From contig NZ_JBBAXC010000012.1 in assembly GCF_037120725.1 (NCBI RefSeq), positions 1-64,000 on the forward strand: DNA of 64,000 bases, written 5' to 3'. Shown piece by piece: positions 45,321 through 55,072 of the stretch. The DNA comes from Bacillus spongiae (lineage in GTDB: Bacteria; Bacillota; Bacilli; Bacillales; Bacillaceae_K). The translations under genes were made by a program, and so were the position numbers. The notes under the pieces are model-generated. The model was not told the origin of the DNA. It searched no databases and saw only the letters and a program-made list of their open reading frames with translations. How positions within the stretch are numbered: the first letter of the stretch is position 1; each line of letters starts with the position of its first letter.

Positions 45321-46979
45321 TACCTGGTAGATTCTTGCTTCGTACGGTTTTAGGGTAAAACTTATTTGGTCTTCATGCTCTTCTACTATTTGGTTATTCA
45401 AAAGGAGTTGGTCATAACATAAAATATGTGAATCTTCTTTATAGGCCGCTGGTTTATTTGATAAATTCGTAATGATGATAATGCATTCATTCGCTATCGT
45501 CCGTGTGTACGCATACACTTGTTTGTCTTCAGCTAGTAACAGCTCATAAGTACCGTAACTTAAAGTCAGATTTTCCTTTTTTAGTGAGATCATTTTTTTG
45601 TAGTAGGCTAGAATAGACTCCTCATTCTTTTCTTGAGCTTCAACATTAATCGTCCTATAATTTGGATTTATTTTCATCCAAGGTTCTCCGGAGCTGAAGC
45701 CCGCATTTTTGGATTTTGACCATTGCATTGGTGTACGGCTATTATCACGCGCACTTGCCCAAATGATATCCATAATCTTTTGATGTGGTATTCCTTCTTC
45801 TCTTTTAATTCGATACATATTTTTCACTGCCACATCATCATAATCTTCAATGCTCTTAAATTGAACATTTGTCATGCCAATCTCTTGCCCTTGATAAATA
45901 TAAGGGGTTCCTTGCATAAAGAAATACATGGTCGCCATAGAAGTGGCACTTTCACTCCAATACTCTTTGTCATCTCCCCAGGTAGACACAATACGAGGTT
46001 TATCATGATTTTCAAGAAATAAGGCATTCCAGCCTCGGCCCTCTAATCCATTTTGCCATCGAGTCATTATTTTTTTTAGTTCAACGATATTTACTTCCGG
46101 AGAGGTTTCGGCATCCCATAAACCTAAATGCTCAAATTGAAAGATCATATCCATCTTCCCTTTTTCTTCATCAACCCATAGATCAGCTTCTGTTGCTGAT
46201 ACTCCATTGGCTTCTCCAACGGTCATTACATCATAATTTCCATACGTACGTTCCTTAAATTCTTGTAAAAATTGATGAATGCCTTCCTGATTCATATGCA
46301 TATCAAAGGCAGCCTCATATTTCTCTCCAGTTAGGTTTGGCATATTAGGAAATCCAGGGCGTTTCTTAATATGACTAATGGCATCAATTCTAAACCCATC
46401 GATTCCTTTTTCTAACCACCAGTTGACAGTTTCATAAAGGGCCTCACGAACATTTTTATTTTCCCAGTTTAAATCTGGTTGTTTTTTTGAAAATACATGA
46501 AGGTAATACTGTCCCGTTCGTTCATCATACTCCCAAGCAGATCCTCCAAAAATACTTTCCCAATTATTCGGCTCCTTCCCTTTTTTTCCGTCTCGCCAAA
46601 TGTACCAATCGCGCTTTGAATTTTTTTTGGACGAGCGTGATTCGATAAACCATTTATGTTCATCACTGGTGTGATTAGGAACTAGGTCTATGATTAGTTT
46701 CATTCCTAGCTCATGAATATTCCGTAATAACTCGTCGAAGTCATTCATTGTTCCAAATTCATCCATAATCTCTTTATAATCAGAAATATCGTAGCCGTTG
46801 TCATCATTTGGCGATTGATAGATGGGGCAAAGCCAAATAATATCGATTCCCAACTCTTTCAGATACCCTAGTCGTGAAATAATTCCAGTTAAATCACCAA
46901 TTCCATCTCCATTTGAATCTTGAAAGCTCCGTGGATATATTTGATACGCAACCGCTTCTTTCCACCATATTCTTTCCAT
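45216..46979 (-). CDS. Alpha-glucosidase / oligo-1,6-glucosidase (GH13) with repeat-derived tail
   Basis: Hydrolyses short alpha-glucosides in the cytoplasm. GH13 motifs: LIDLVPNHTSDEH, GFRIDAISHI (nucleophile Asp), TVGEAN (acid/base Glu) and LENHDKPR. ATG 46979 (GAGGTG site) gives 587 residues. Homologues end shortly after FTLKPYEARIYQV. Here about 34 extra residues (EKRKQPKRDERARPVLHEIK ...) follow, encoded by the 110-bp repeat. No regulator or transporter is adjacent. Substrate preference between maltose-type and isomaltose-type sugars is open. Confidence 0.88.
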   Translation of the reverse strand: MERIWWKEAVAYQIYPRSFQDSNGDGIGDLTGIISRLGYLKELGIDIIWLCPIYQSPNDDNGYDISDYKEIMDEFGTMNDFDELLRNIHELGMKLIIDLVPNHTSDEHKWFIESRSSKKNSKRDWYIWRDGKKGKEPNNWESIFGGSAWEYDERTGQYYLHVFSKKQPDLNWENKNVREALYETVNWWLEKGIDGFRIDAISHIKKRPGFPNMPNLTGEKYEAAFDMHMNQEGIHQFLQEFKERTYGNYDVMTVGEANGVSATEADLWVDEEKGKMDMIFQFEHLGLWDAETSPEVNIVELKKIMTRWQNGLEGRGWNALFLENHDKPRIVSTWGDDKEYWSESATSMATMYFFMQGTPYIYQGQEIGMTNVQFKSIEDYDDVAVKNMYRIKREEGIPHQKIMDIIWASARDNSRTPMQWSKSKNAGFSSGEPWMKINPNYRTINVEAQEKNEESILAYYKKMISLKKENLTLSYGTYELLLAEDKQVYAYTRTIANECIIIITNLSNKPAAYKEDSHILCYDQLLLNNQIVEEHEDQISFTLKPYEARIYQVKEKRKQPKRDERARPVLHEIKETRGAKRVDVDLS

Positions 46980-47122
46980 TGCTACACCTCTATGCTCATA
47001 TTCCACAAACAGACTTAGTAAATAACAGAAAATTCCTACTTTTATACAATTGTAGTTTACCGCTTACCACTATCGTTCGCAATGGAGCATTCGGTTTATT
47101 CCTTATTTTTTGGACCCCTTAA

Positions 47123-47175
47123 ATGTTAACCTATTCTTTTTTATTGTTGACATATAGAACCCTCCCTCGTATGCT
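47123..47175 (+). promoter_or_regulatory. bioY promoter with BirA-type operator
   Basis: -35 TTGACA (47147-47152), 17 bases and -10 TATGCT (47170-47175). An inverted repeat TGTTAAC - 15 bases - GTTGACA (47124-47152) overlaps the -35. This fits the widely spaced BirA operator form, so biotin-loaded BirA should repress bioY-bioB. Confidence 0.7.
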
Positions 47176-47213
47176 TATCATGGAAGCGTGAAACAACTTA
47201 GAGGAGAGTTTAC

Positions 47214-47813
47214 ATGAAACCTACAAACCGTTTTAGACCCATCGATTTAACACTTGCATCCCTATTTGTTGCCATGACAGCAATTGGAGCGAACATTACA
47301 ACCTTTGCACCATTTATGACATTCGGTACCATTCCTATTACACTCCAAACCTTTTTCGCTGTAATGGCTGGATTAGTTTTAGGGAAACGTCTTGGTGCCT
47401 TCGCTATGCTTGTTTACATGTTAGTTGGCTTAGTAGGAATCCCTGTTTTTGCTGGAGCTATGGGTGGATTAGGTATTATTATGAAACCTACATTTGGCTT
47501 TATTCTTTCATTTATCCCAGCAGCTTATGTGGCCGGATGGATTGTAGAAAATCGTAAAGGATTTTTACCCTTTATTTTAGGGGCAGCTGTAGGGACGATC
47601 ATCAACTACGTTTTCGGTACTACTTGGATGTACTTCTTTACAATATTCGGAGCAGATGCTGGAGGATTTACGTATGGCATGGCATGGAAAGTGATGCTTC
47701 CATTTATGCCGAAAGATGCAATCTTAGCTATTTTTGCCGGCATTTTTGCCACTCGTTTACATTCGACTTTTTTATCAAGAAGTCGATATTACAACCATAC
47801 ACATACAACCTAA
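47214..47813 (+). CDS. bioY: Biotin transporter BioY (ECF S component)
   Basis: A 199-residue, six-helix substrate-binding subunit for biotin that pairs with the EcfAAT module encoded elsewhere. Typical features: PITLQTFFAVMAGLVLGKRL, YMLVGLVGIPVFAG and the central FGFILSFIPAAYVAGWI. GAGGAGAG precedes the ATG. It is followed by bioB after 16 bases. The operon combines uptake with the last synthetic step and lacks the rest of the bio genes, so the cell imports biotin or desthiobiotin-like precursors, or the other genes lie elsewhere. Confidence 0.92.
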   Translation: MKPTNRFRPIDLTLASLFVAMTAIGANITTFAPFMTFGTIPITLQTFFAVMAGLVLGKRLGAFAMLVYMLVGLVGIPVFAGAMGGLGIIMKPTFGFILSFIPAAYVAGWIVENRKGFLPFILGAAVGTIINYVFGTTWMYFFTIFGADAGGFTYGMAWKVMLPFMPKDAILAIFAGIFATRLHSTFLSRSRYYNHTHTT

Positions 47814-47829
47814 TTAAGGGGGAGTCTCG

Positions 47830-48819
47830 TTGAACTGGAATGAGCTTGCATTAGACGTTTTGAATGGAAAAGAATTATCAGATGATGAAGCATTGGCGAT
47901 TTTACAATCTCCAGATGAAAGCCTCTTAGAATTACTAAACGCCGCTTACCAAGTTCGTAAATTTTACTATGGTAATAAAGTAAAATTAAATATGATTATT
48001 AACACGAAATCAGGTTTATGCCCTGAGAATTGTGGCTATTGTTCCCAATCAAGCATTTCTTCTGCTCCAATTGAGAAATACCGTATGATGGATAAAGACT
48101 CCATTATGAAGGGAGCAGGGCAAGCTGATGCACTTAATGTAGGAACGTATTGCATCGTGGCAAGTGGGCGAGGTCCTAGTAACAAAGAAATCGATACAGT
48201 CGTTGATGCCGTCAAGGAAATTAAAGACAATTACAACCTAAAAGTTTGTGCCTGCCTCGGATTATTAAAAGAAGAGCAAGCGAAGCGCCTTAAAGAGGCC
48301 GGTGTCGATCGTTATAACCATAACATTAATACATCAGAAGAACATCATGATTCCATCACCACTTCACATACGTTCAAAGATCGAGTCGATACCGTCGAAC
48401 TTGTAAAAGAAACAGGTATTTCTCCTTGTTCAGGTGTCATTGTCGGTATGAAAGAATCTCATCAGGATATCATCAAAATGGCTCGGTCATTAAAGGTAAT
48501 GGATGCTGACTCCATTCCAGTGAACTTTTTACATTCCATTGATGGAACTCCTTTAGAAGGTGTAGACGAATTAAACCCTCGTTTCTGCCTAAAAGTTCTT
48601 TGCTTATTTAGATTTATAAACCCTACAAAAGAAATTCGAATTTCTGGGGGAAGAGAGCATAATCTACGAAGCCTTCAGCCGCTCGGTTTATATCCAGCTA
48701 ACTCCATTTTTGTTGGTGACTATTTAACAACAGCTGGTCAAGAAAGTACGGACGATCATCGTATGCTTGAGGACTTAGGGTTTGAAATAGATTATGTCAA
48801 AGATCCTGCTGTTCAATAA
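47830..48819 (+). CDS. bioB: Biotin synthase
   Basis: Radical SAM enzyme inserting sulphur into desthiobiotin. The 4Fe-4S motif CPENCGYC has Cys64, Cys68 and Cys71. CSGVIVGMKESHQD, HSIDGTPLEG and RISGGREHNLRSLQPLG (Arg ligand of the 2Fe-2S cluster) are typical. The 329-residue length is normal. The start is TTG at 47830 with GGGGGAG about 6 bases upstream. It ends at a terminator shared with the convergent pgmB-like gene. Confidence 0.94.
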   Translation: MNWNELALDVLNGKELSDDEALAILQSPDESLLELLNAAYQVRKFYYGNKVKLNMIINTKSGLCPENCGYCSQSSISSAPIEKYRMMDKDSIMKGAGQADALNVGTYCIVASGRGPSNKEIDTVVDAVKEIKDNYNLKVCACLGLLKEEQAKRLKEAGVDRYNHNINTSEEHHDSITTSHTFKDRVDTVELVKETGISPCSGVIVGMKESHQDIIKMARSLKVMDADSIPVNFLHSIDGTPLEGVDELNPRFCLKVLCLFRFINPTKEIRISGGREHNLRSLQPLGLYPANSIFVGDYLTTAGQESTDDHRMLEDLGFEIDYVKDPAVQ

Positions 48820-48844
48820 TATATTGATGTTAGACCTAAATAGC

Positions 48845-48875
48845 AAAGAGGATGAATCTATGATTCATCCTCTTT
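48845..48875. terminator. Bidirectional terminator between bioB and the pgmB-like gene
   Basis: A 14-bp perfect stem AAAGAGGATGAATC / GATTCATCCTCTTT with a 3-base loop. It overlaps the last codons of the minus-strand gene. Confidence 0.85.
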
Positions 48876-49532
48876 TGTTTGATATCTTTCGGTTAACTCC
48901 TTCCATGATAAATCTTTAGTAGAGTATATATGCCAGTCTGCTTGTTGTAAATAGGGATAGGAACCAACTCCTATGGAAAACATATCGGTTGCTAATATTC
49001 CTGTTAAACCTGCCTCCCCGTCCTCTATTGCCACACATTCATCTGGTTCTACGTTTAATTTCTTCGCTGCAGTTAAAAATATTTCAGGGTCTGGTTTCGC
49101 CTGTTTTATCGCTTTTGGGTTCACAATCACATTAAAGTATTGAGTTAAGTCGAGCTGACGAAGCACCCTTTCAGCATTTGAAGACGATGAGGCTAAACCT
49201 ATTTTTATATTTTCTTCTACTAAATCTTTTATAAATGAAATAACCCCTGGAAAAATTGCTGCATCCGTTAATTCACTAATATACTGTTGATAATATACAT
49301 TGCGTTTTTCTCCAAATACTTCGATTTCCTTATTCGTAAAGCTTCGGTTGGAACGAGAGGCAAGCTCTTCCATTAAACTACGTCTTGATTTTCCTTGATA
49401 TCGAAGGTTGTCTACTTCTGTAAACGGAACGCCCATTTCATCTGCTACTTTTTTCGTTGATAAATAATAATAATGGACAGTGTCAACGATTACACCATCT
49501 AAATCAAAAATGACCGCTTTCGGCGTTTTCAT
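48858..49532 (-). CDS. Beta-phosphoglucomutase-like HAD phosphatase
   Basis: A 224-residue HAD-IA enzyme resembling PgmB. FDLDGVIVDT supplies nucleophile Asp and acid/base Asp, LASSSSNAERVL is motif II, and KPDPEIFLTAA and AIEDGEAGLTGI supply motifs III/IV. A maltose/trehalose phosphorylase partner is not adjacent, so the sugar substrate is uncertain. I use ATG 49532 (GGAGGGG upstream), not the GTG at 49541, which lies too close to the ribosome site. Confidence 0.85.
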   Translation of the reverse strand: MKTPKAVIFDLDGVIVDTVHYYYLSTKKVADEMGVPFTEVDNLRYQGKSRRSLMEELASRSNRSFTNKEIEVFGEKRNVYYQQYISELTDAAIFPGVISFIKDLVEENIKIGLASSSSNAERVLRQLDLTQYFNVIVNPKAIKQAKPDPEIFLTAAKKLNVEPDECVAIEDGEAGLTGILATDMFSIGVGSYPYLQQADWHIYSTKDLSWKELTERYQTKEDES

Positions 49533-49732
49533 TCTTTCCACCCCTCCTTACAATCTGTTTCCATTATATCGATTATTTTTTTTGCGAAACCATACGTTTA
49601 ATTTAATTGAATATTTATTGAAAAGCTATTTTTCTATAATAATTCGTGTTAATCCGTTCTATTTATTGGAATATATCATCCTTAAAGAGGAAATAATAAG
49701 TCCAAAACCTGATCATGAAGGAGTGTTTGCGA

Positions 49733-51256
49733 ATGAACCATTCTATGCCAAAATACCCTTTCTCTTATTGGAGAGAAAGCGTCAAGCTTCCTACTTATCC
49801 AACCCTAGAACAAGATATTATTGTCGATGTAGCAATTGTTGGGGCAGGGATAACTGGAATTACAACAGCATATTTACTTACAAAGGCTGGGATGAAAGTC
49901 GCTTTACTGGATGCCGGGAAAGTCATAAATGGAACGACCGGCCATACTACAGCCAAAATATCTGCTCAGCATGGTCTAATTTACGATGAATTGATTCACC
50001 ATTTCGGCAAAGAACAAGCAAAGCTCTATTATGAAGCCAATTCAGAAGCACTAACATTTATTAAAGAACGAATTCAAGAACATCAAATTCAATGTGATTT
50101 TACCGAAGAGGATGCTTATGTCTATTCCGTATCGAATAAATATGAGGAAAAGGTAAAAAAAGAATTCAAGGCATATGAACAGCTTGGTATTGACGGCGAG
50201 CTAGTTAATGAGTTGCCGATAGACTTAAACATTCACAATGCTATCGTAATGAAAAAGCAAGCACAATTTCATCCCGTAAAATATTTACTCCCCTTGCTCC
50301 AGTTTATCACTACGAATGGTGGAAAAATATTTGAAAACACAACCTGCTTGGAAGAAATAACAGACGACGGAATACGAACTGTCCACACAAAAAACGGTTC
50401 AAAAGTAACATGCGATCAAATCGTTGCATGCTCTCACTTCCCTTTTTACGACGGCAATGGATTTTATTTTGCTCGCTTATATGCTGAACGCTCCTACTCA
50501 GTAGCGTTAAAAATCCAAAGTGACTATCCAGGTGGAATTTATTTAAGCGCTGATGAGCCAAAACGTTCCATAAGATATACGGAAGCGAACGGGGAAAAGC
50601 TTCTATTAGTCGGGGGAGAAAATCATAAAGTAGGACAAGGAGGCGATACCTTATTACATTATGAAACCCTACAGCGCTTTGGGGAGGAATTATTTGAACC
50701 AGTCGATTTTCCCTATCGTTGGTCTGCGCAAGACTTAATGACATTAGATAAAGTCCCTTATATCGGTCATATCACCAAAAACAAGCAAAAAGTTTTTATT
50801 GCTACTGGGTTTCAAAAATGGGGAATGACAAACGGAACCATCGCTGCAAAGATCATTACAGATTCGATTTTAAATAAACCTAATAATTATGAGAATCTTT
50901 ATACCCCTTCTCGCTTTAAAATTGATCCAAGTTTGAAGACATTTGTGAAGGAAAATACGAATGTTGCGTACCATTTCATTGAAGGAAAGCTCGGTGGAGA
51001 CCGAAAGCCATTGGATCAACTTTCCTTTGATGAAGGAGCTGTTATTACGTTTAACGGCAAACGAGCAGGTGCATATAAAGATGAACAAGGACAGATTCAC
51101 CTTGTCGATACTACCTGCACCCACCTAGGCTGTGAAGTAGAATGGAATCATGGCGATCGCTCTTGGGATTGTCCCTGCCACGGATCTCGATTCTCTTATA
51201 ACGGAGATGTCTTAGAAGGACCTGCCGATCAGCCATTGAAGAAACTAGGGGAATAA
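49733..51256 (+). CDS. FAD-dependent oxidoreductase with C-terminal Rieske domain
   Basis: A 507-residue two-domain redox protein of the Bacillus YhfW type. An N-terminal DAO-like FAD domain (DVAIVGAGITGITTAYLLTK, GXGXXG) spans about 30-400. A Rieske 2Fe-2S domain follows (CTHLGCEVEWNHGDRSWDCP then CHGSRF: Cys/His pairs C-x-H and C-x-x-H). The substrate is not known. The ATG at 49733 has AAGGAG 9 bases upstream. Single gene. Confidence 0.9.
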   Translation: MNHSMPKYPFSYWRESVKLPTYPTLEQDIIVDVAIVGAGITGITTAYLLTKAGMKVALLDAGKVINGTTGHTTAKISAQHGLIYDELIHHFGKEQAKLYYEANSEALTFIKERIQEHQIQCDFTEEDAYVYSVSNKYEEKVKKEFKAYEQLGIDGELVNELPIDLNIHNAIVMKKQAQFHPVKYLLPLLQFITTNGGKIFENTTCLEEITDDGIRTVHTKNGSKVTCDQIVACSHFPFYDGNGFYFARLYAERSYSVALKIQSDYPGGIYLSADEPKRSIRYTEANGEKLLLVGGENHKVGQGGDTLLHYETLQRFGEELFEPVDFPYRWSAQDLMTLDKVPYIGHITKNKQKVFIATGFQKWGMTNGTIAAKIITDSILNKPNNYENLYTPSRFKIDPSLKTFVKENTNVAYHFIEGKLGGDRKPLDQLSFDEGAVITFNGKRAGAYKDEQGQIHLVDTTCTHLGCEVEWNHGDRSWDCPCHGSRFSYNGDVLEGPADQPLKKLGE

Positions 51257-51412
51257 GGTATTAATATTTACTTTAGGCTGCTTTCTAAAAGGTTGTTGCT
51301 ATTGAGTATGAAAATCGGCGTATCCTATGTTTGATTTAGGAATATGCCGATTTCAATTATATTATTGCTGAGGATTAGATTCAATTAAAGCCCTGTTTTG
51401 TTAAATGGAGAT

Positions 51413-51889
51413 TTATTCAAACATTAAGATTTTAGGGTCTTTTTCACAACAGTGAACAAGCATAGAGTGTAATTGTCCCCTATGATGATAGACGTGTGCT
51501 AATATCTCTAATAACCACTCATATCTAGTGTAAGTCAAACCCCAATAAGAAGTCGTTGTCTCCATAAGTTCTTCAGCTGATAGATTTAAATATTTCTCTT
51601 TTAAAGCCCTAAAATTCGTAGTTAAACCTTCAGTTATCGAATCCAGTGTCTGATAAGACACACCTGAGTAAAAACTTATCATTTCTTCTTCGGAAGCTTC
51701 ATTAGAAATACGCCAATCAGCTTCAAAAATTACTGCTATATGTTCTAATAATTCTCCAATTGATTGTTTGTCAGGAGTAGGTCGCTCTTTCAAATCTTCT
51801 TCATTTAAATTATTTAATATTTTTATTATTGTATTTACGGCTACTTCTATTTGATGAAATACACTTTTACAATATATTTCCCTCACCAC
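51413..51889 (-). CDS. DinB family protein
   Basis: A 158-residue four-helix-bundle protein of the DinB/YfiT superfamily of metal-dependent thiol transferases or hydrolases. The three His positions appear in SIGELLEHIAVIFEADW and ILAHVYHHRGQLHSML. Its role is unknown; some members act with bacillithiol. Start GTG at 51889 is uncertain because no strong ribosome site is seen. Confidence 0.82.
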   Translation of the reverse strand: MVREIYCKSVFHQIEVAVNTIIKILNNLNEEDLKERPTPDKQSIGELLEHIAVIFEADWRISNEASEEEMISFYSGVSYQTLDSITEGLTTNFRALKEKYLNLSAEELMETTTSYWGLTYTRYEWLLEILAHVYHHRGQLHSMLVHCCEKDPKILMFE

Positions 51890-52257
51890 ATTTCGTTTAA
51901 GAATATTGCCTAATTAACTAAAGGGAGACAGCAGCATAATAAGCTACTCAACTTAAAAGATATGTTTTTATTAATCAGATTAAAATGAATTTATATGTTT
52001 CGTACAGTTATATAAAATACACTCCCATTTGTCCTTTATATTATTAATTATTGTAATTGAAGTATTATCGATATATGTCTGCTGGAATTTCTGTGGAAGT
52101 AACTGCTGGAATGTTAATCGGAATAAAATAAAAAAGCAACAATTTATACGAAAACAGCCTAACTTTAAACTCTGGCGATAGTAGGGCTATACTTTCATTT
52201 GTTTGACAAAAATCCAATAAATTCACTTCAAAAATCTACATCCCCATAAGCTGTAAA
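51890..52257. other. Intergenic stretch
   Basis: No gene supported. A 18-codon plus-strand frame near 52075 repeats CTGCTGGAAT twice; this is probably chance. Confidence 0.4.
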
Positions 52258-52302
52258 ACACCTCTGGATATGGTCATCCTTAAATGACCATCCAGAGGTG
52301 TG
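52258..52302 (-). terminator. Terminator-like hairpin at the end of the kyn operon
   Basis: Stem ACACCTCTGG-AT-ATGGTCA / TGACCAT-CCAGAGGTGT with a two-base bulge. It lies about 93 bases past the kynA stop. Confidence 0.7.
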
Positions 52303-52394
52303 TCTTATTAATCGCAGTAATTATGCTTAACATTATTTTAGTATAAACAATGACTAAAGAGGTAGTAGTTAAAATAGTATTCTACTAAATTGCT

Positions 52395-53087
52395 TTACGG
52401 CAAAGGCTTTGGATTGTAGCTCGTACCCGTCCAATCCGTTAACTCACTAATCACTCTCCAAAGTTCTGGAAAAAATTCTTTTTTTGCTCCTCTTTCAAGT
52501 GCTTGAGCTGGAACTCCTTTCAAACTATTCGTATGGAGACCAATCATACGGCGCACAAGCTGAATGTGCTCATATCGATACGATTGAAACCGTTCATCAA
52601 ATTCATGGAGGTTTTTCATGAGTTCATATAAAGGATAGTGTTTATCTGGATATTTATGTAGATCAAATACGGTTAATGTGTGTTTTTGTAAAATATCTTC
52701 GAATGGTGCCCATAAGGTTGGACCTAACGTTAAGATTTTATTAAACCCGGGCGAATCTTGTCCGCTTCCTTTTCCAAGGGCTAAGCGGATACTGTGATAA
52801 TTCTTAGGAGAAATCTCTTTGATGATGTCAAACGTGTGAGGTAAATGTTTCAAATGTAAATGAATTCTTCTTAATTGGGACGATGCTTCAATGATTTCTT
52901 CGTTAATCATATGTTCTTTGGCCATGTGAATACTTTGAAGAATGAGTTTAAAATGTAACTCTGAGATTTGATGAATCATTTGAAAGGTTAGCTCATCATC
53001 ACAGCTTCGTTCATCGGACGTTTTTTGCAACATTAACAGTTCTTCTGTTTTAATATATTTCTCATAATCTGTAAGTTGTTTATTCAT
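52395..53087 (-). CDS. kynA: Tryptophan 2,3-dioxygenase family protein
   Basis: Heme dioxygenase opening the tryptophan ring to N-formylkynurenine, by context. DELTFQMIHQISELHFKLIL matches the N-terminal TDO helix and RYEHIQLVRRMIGLHTNS carries the proximal His. The C-terminus FFPELWRVISELTDWTG also fits. But at 230 residues it is short for the family, and the usual ASGFQS substrate loop is replaced by GKGSGQDSPGFNK. It starts at ATG 53087 (GGAGG, 8 bases) and overlaps kynB by 8 bases. Another substrate is possible, although the kynB-kynU context favours tryptophan. Confidence 0.82.
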   Translation of the reverse strand: MNKQLTDYEKYIKTEELLMLQKTSDERSCDDELTFQMIHQISELHFKLILQSIHMAKEHMINEEIIEASSQLRRIHLHLKHLPHTFDIIKEISPKNYHSIRLALGKGSGQDSPGFNKILTLGPTLWAPFEDILQKHTLTVFDLHKYPDKHYPLYELMKNLHEFDERFQSYRYEHIQLVRRMIGLHTNSLKGVPAQALERGAKKEFFPELWRVISELTDWTGTSYNPKPLP

Positions 53088-53727
53088 TTCCACTTCCTCC
53101 TTCATATTTCAACTCTCGCAAGACTGCTCTGACTGGGCTTCCATCCCCACCAGCGATAGGTAGAGGCATAGCAACTAGCTCATAATTTCTCGGTTGTACT
53201 GCTGTGAGATCAATTCCTTCTAATATATGAATCTTGCATTGATTCAATTCATGGTGAGCCACTAGCTCTTTGCTTGAAATAGGGTCAACAGAAGGGACAT
53301 CCACTCCAATGAGGAGTACCCCTTTTTTAACTAAACAATTGGCTACTCCGCTTTCAATGGGTGGAATCACTTCAGGAAAAACCGTTGTATCCGTCCATTT
53401 ATTTGTTTTGAAAAGCACGCGCTGAACGCCATCGAGTTCCAGGCTATCTACTAGCTCCTTAGTTATCATCGGCTGTCCAGATACATCAACAACCTTTGCG
53501 GTTCCCCAATAGATAGTTAAATCTAATTCGTCAATTTTCTTACCTTCTTCATCAAAGTGATAAGGAGCATCTACGTGAGTACCACTATGAACGCTCATTT
53601 CAACTTTCCCTACATTGACGGATCCGCTCTCTAACTTAGTCCAAGCCATGTCAAAAGAATACGGCGTATCTCCTGGCCATACTGCTGTTGTTTGATGTAA
53701 TTTTCTCGAAATATCATATAATTTCAT
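53080..53727 (-). CDS. kynB: Kynurenine formamidase (arylformamidase)
   Basis: Hydrolyses N-formylkynurenine to kynurenine. A 215-residue cyclase-like (KynB) metal enzyme: MSVHSGTHVDAPYHFDEEGK is the His-x-x-x-His-Asp zinc-binding signature, followed by GVDVPSVDPISSKEL and HILEGIDLTAV. ATG 53727 (AGGAG) is used. It is the middle gene of the kyn operon. Confidence 0.92.
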   Translation of the reverse strand: MKLYDISRKLHQTTAVWPGDTPYSFDMAWTKLESGSVNVGKVEMSVHSGTHVDAPYHFDEEGKKIDELDLTIYWGTAKVVDVSGQPMITKELVDSLELDGVQRVLFKTNKWTDTTVFPEVIPPIESGVANCLVKKGVLLIGVDVPSVDPISSKELVAHHELNQCKIHILEGIDLTAVQPRNYELVAMPLPIAGGDGSPVRAVLRELKYEGGSGNE

Positions 53728-53741
53728 GTTAAACACTCCTA

Positions 53742-55013
53742 TTATGCAATAATATTTCTCTTATTTTCGTACCTTTCATATTTTTTGTTTACCATAATGT
53801 CCTTCAATAATCGAATGGTTTCATACACATCCTCATAGGTGCAATAAAGTGGTACAGGTGCTAAGCGAATAACGTTTGGTGATCGAAAATCTGGAATAAC
53901 CCCTTCCGCTTTTAATGCTTTACAAATTCTTGCTGCTTCTTCATGCTCTAGAGAAATATGCCCCCCTCTAGTATGATCGGTTGTCGGATTTCCAATCGTA
54001 AACGAAAACTCCTCTAACTCTTCCTTAACAAGGTTCATTAAGTAAGTGGTTAACGATAATGACTTCTCTCGTAGCTTTACAATATTTGCTTCATTTATAA
54101 TCTCCAATGCACCAATTAAAGGAGCAGCACTTAAAATATGAGGCGTCGCTATTTGAAAAGCGCCCGCTGTCTCAGCTGGGATAAAATCATGCTTCATATC
54201 AAACTGAACCGTCTTATTTGAACCAAACCAACCCGCTAACCCTGGCTCAATTCCATGATGCTTTTCATTCACATATAAAGCGCCAACTCCACCTGGTCCG
54301 CTATTTAAATATTTATATGTGCACCAATAAGCAAAGTCAACATCCCACTTACTAAAATAATGTGGGATAGCACCAATTGAGTGACAGCCATCAAAACCTA
54401 TTAGGATACCACGTTTATGAGCCTCTTTTGTTAAGTATTCTATATTTAATAGCTGACCACTTCGATATAATACAGTTGGTAAAATAATAAGAGCAACCTC
54501 ATCTGTCATTGCCTGAACAATATCCTCTTCCTTTAAAAATCGACCGTTCTCACTTTTTACTTGAACGAGGTGTTCTTGTGGGTCATATCCTTTTTGCTTT
54601 AACTGGCTTTTAATGGCATATATATCCGATGGGAAATTTAGCTCATCGCATAAAATTTTAGTCCTTTTTCCAACGGGTTTATAAAAAGTAGACAATAGCT
54701 GATGAAGATTCACTGTTGTGGAAGCGGTTACAATAACCTCTGTAGTTTTTGCCCCAACAAGTGGTGTCATTTTCTCCCCTAAAAACTCCGATAAATAAAA
54801 CCATGGATAATCGCCTTCCGTCCATCCATCAATCCCTAATGTTTTCCATGATTCCATCACCTTTAATACTGCTTGCTCTGAACGTTTCGATAAAAGTCCA
54901 AGAGAATTGCCATCTAAATAAATGGTATCCGGTTGAAGATAAAATTCGTTTCGAAAGGATGCCAGCTTGTCTTGTTCATCTAATGATACTGCATACGATA
55001 TAGGCGTTTTCAT
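53742..55013 (-). CDS. kynU: Kynureninase
   Basis: PLP enzyme that splits kynurenine to anthranilate and alanine. The 423 residues hold the family motifs: [34 protein letters not shown] and the PLP lysine in [20 protein letters not shown] precedes the ATG. It is first gene of kynU-kynB-kynA, so tryptophan goes to anthranilate and alanine. Confidence 0.94.
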   Translation of the reverse strand: MKTPISYAVSLDEQDKLASFRNEFYLQPDTIYLDGNSLGLLSKRSEQAVLKVMESWKTLGIDGWTEGDYPWFYLSEFLGEKMTPLVGAKTTEVIVTASTTVNLHQLLSTFYKPVGKRTKILCDELNFPSDIYAIKSQLKQKGYDPQEHLVQVKSENGRFLKEEDIVQAMTDEVALIILPTVLYRSGQLLNIEYLTKEAHKRGILIGFDGCHSIGAIPHYFSKWDVDFAYWCTYKYLNSGPGGVGALYVNEKHHGIEPGLAGWFGSNKTVQFDMKHDFIPAETAGAFQIATPHILSAAPLIGALEIINEANIVKLREKSLSLTTYLMNLVKEELEEFSFTIGNPTTDHTRGGHISLEHEEAARICKALKAEGVIPDFRSPNVIRLAPVPLYCTYEDVYETIRLLKDIMVNKKYERYENKRNIIA

Positions 55014-55043
55014 AATTAGCCTCCCTCTACAATCTCTTCCTTT

Positions 55044-55072
55044 TCAAGGTAAAGGACAGTAGCATAAATGTC
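55044..55072 (-). promoter_or_regulatory. Predicted kyn operon promoter
   Basis: -35 TTGACA (55067-55072), 17 bases and a weak -10 TACCTT (55044-55049) on the minus strand, about 30 bases ahead of the kynU start. Confidence 0.5.

Noticed and set aside
45025-45330. 101-codon plus-strand frame with internal duplication
   Set aside because: The duplication is the 110-bp repeat read in the other direction; no ribosome site or natural composition.
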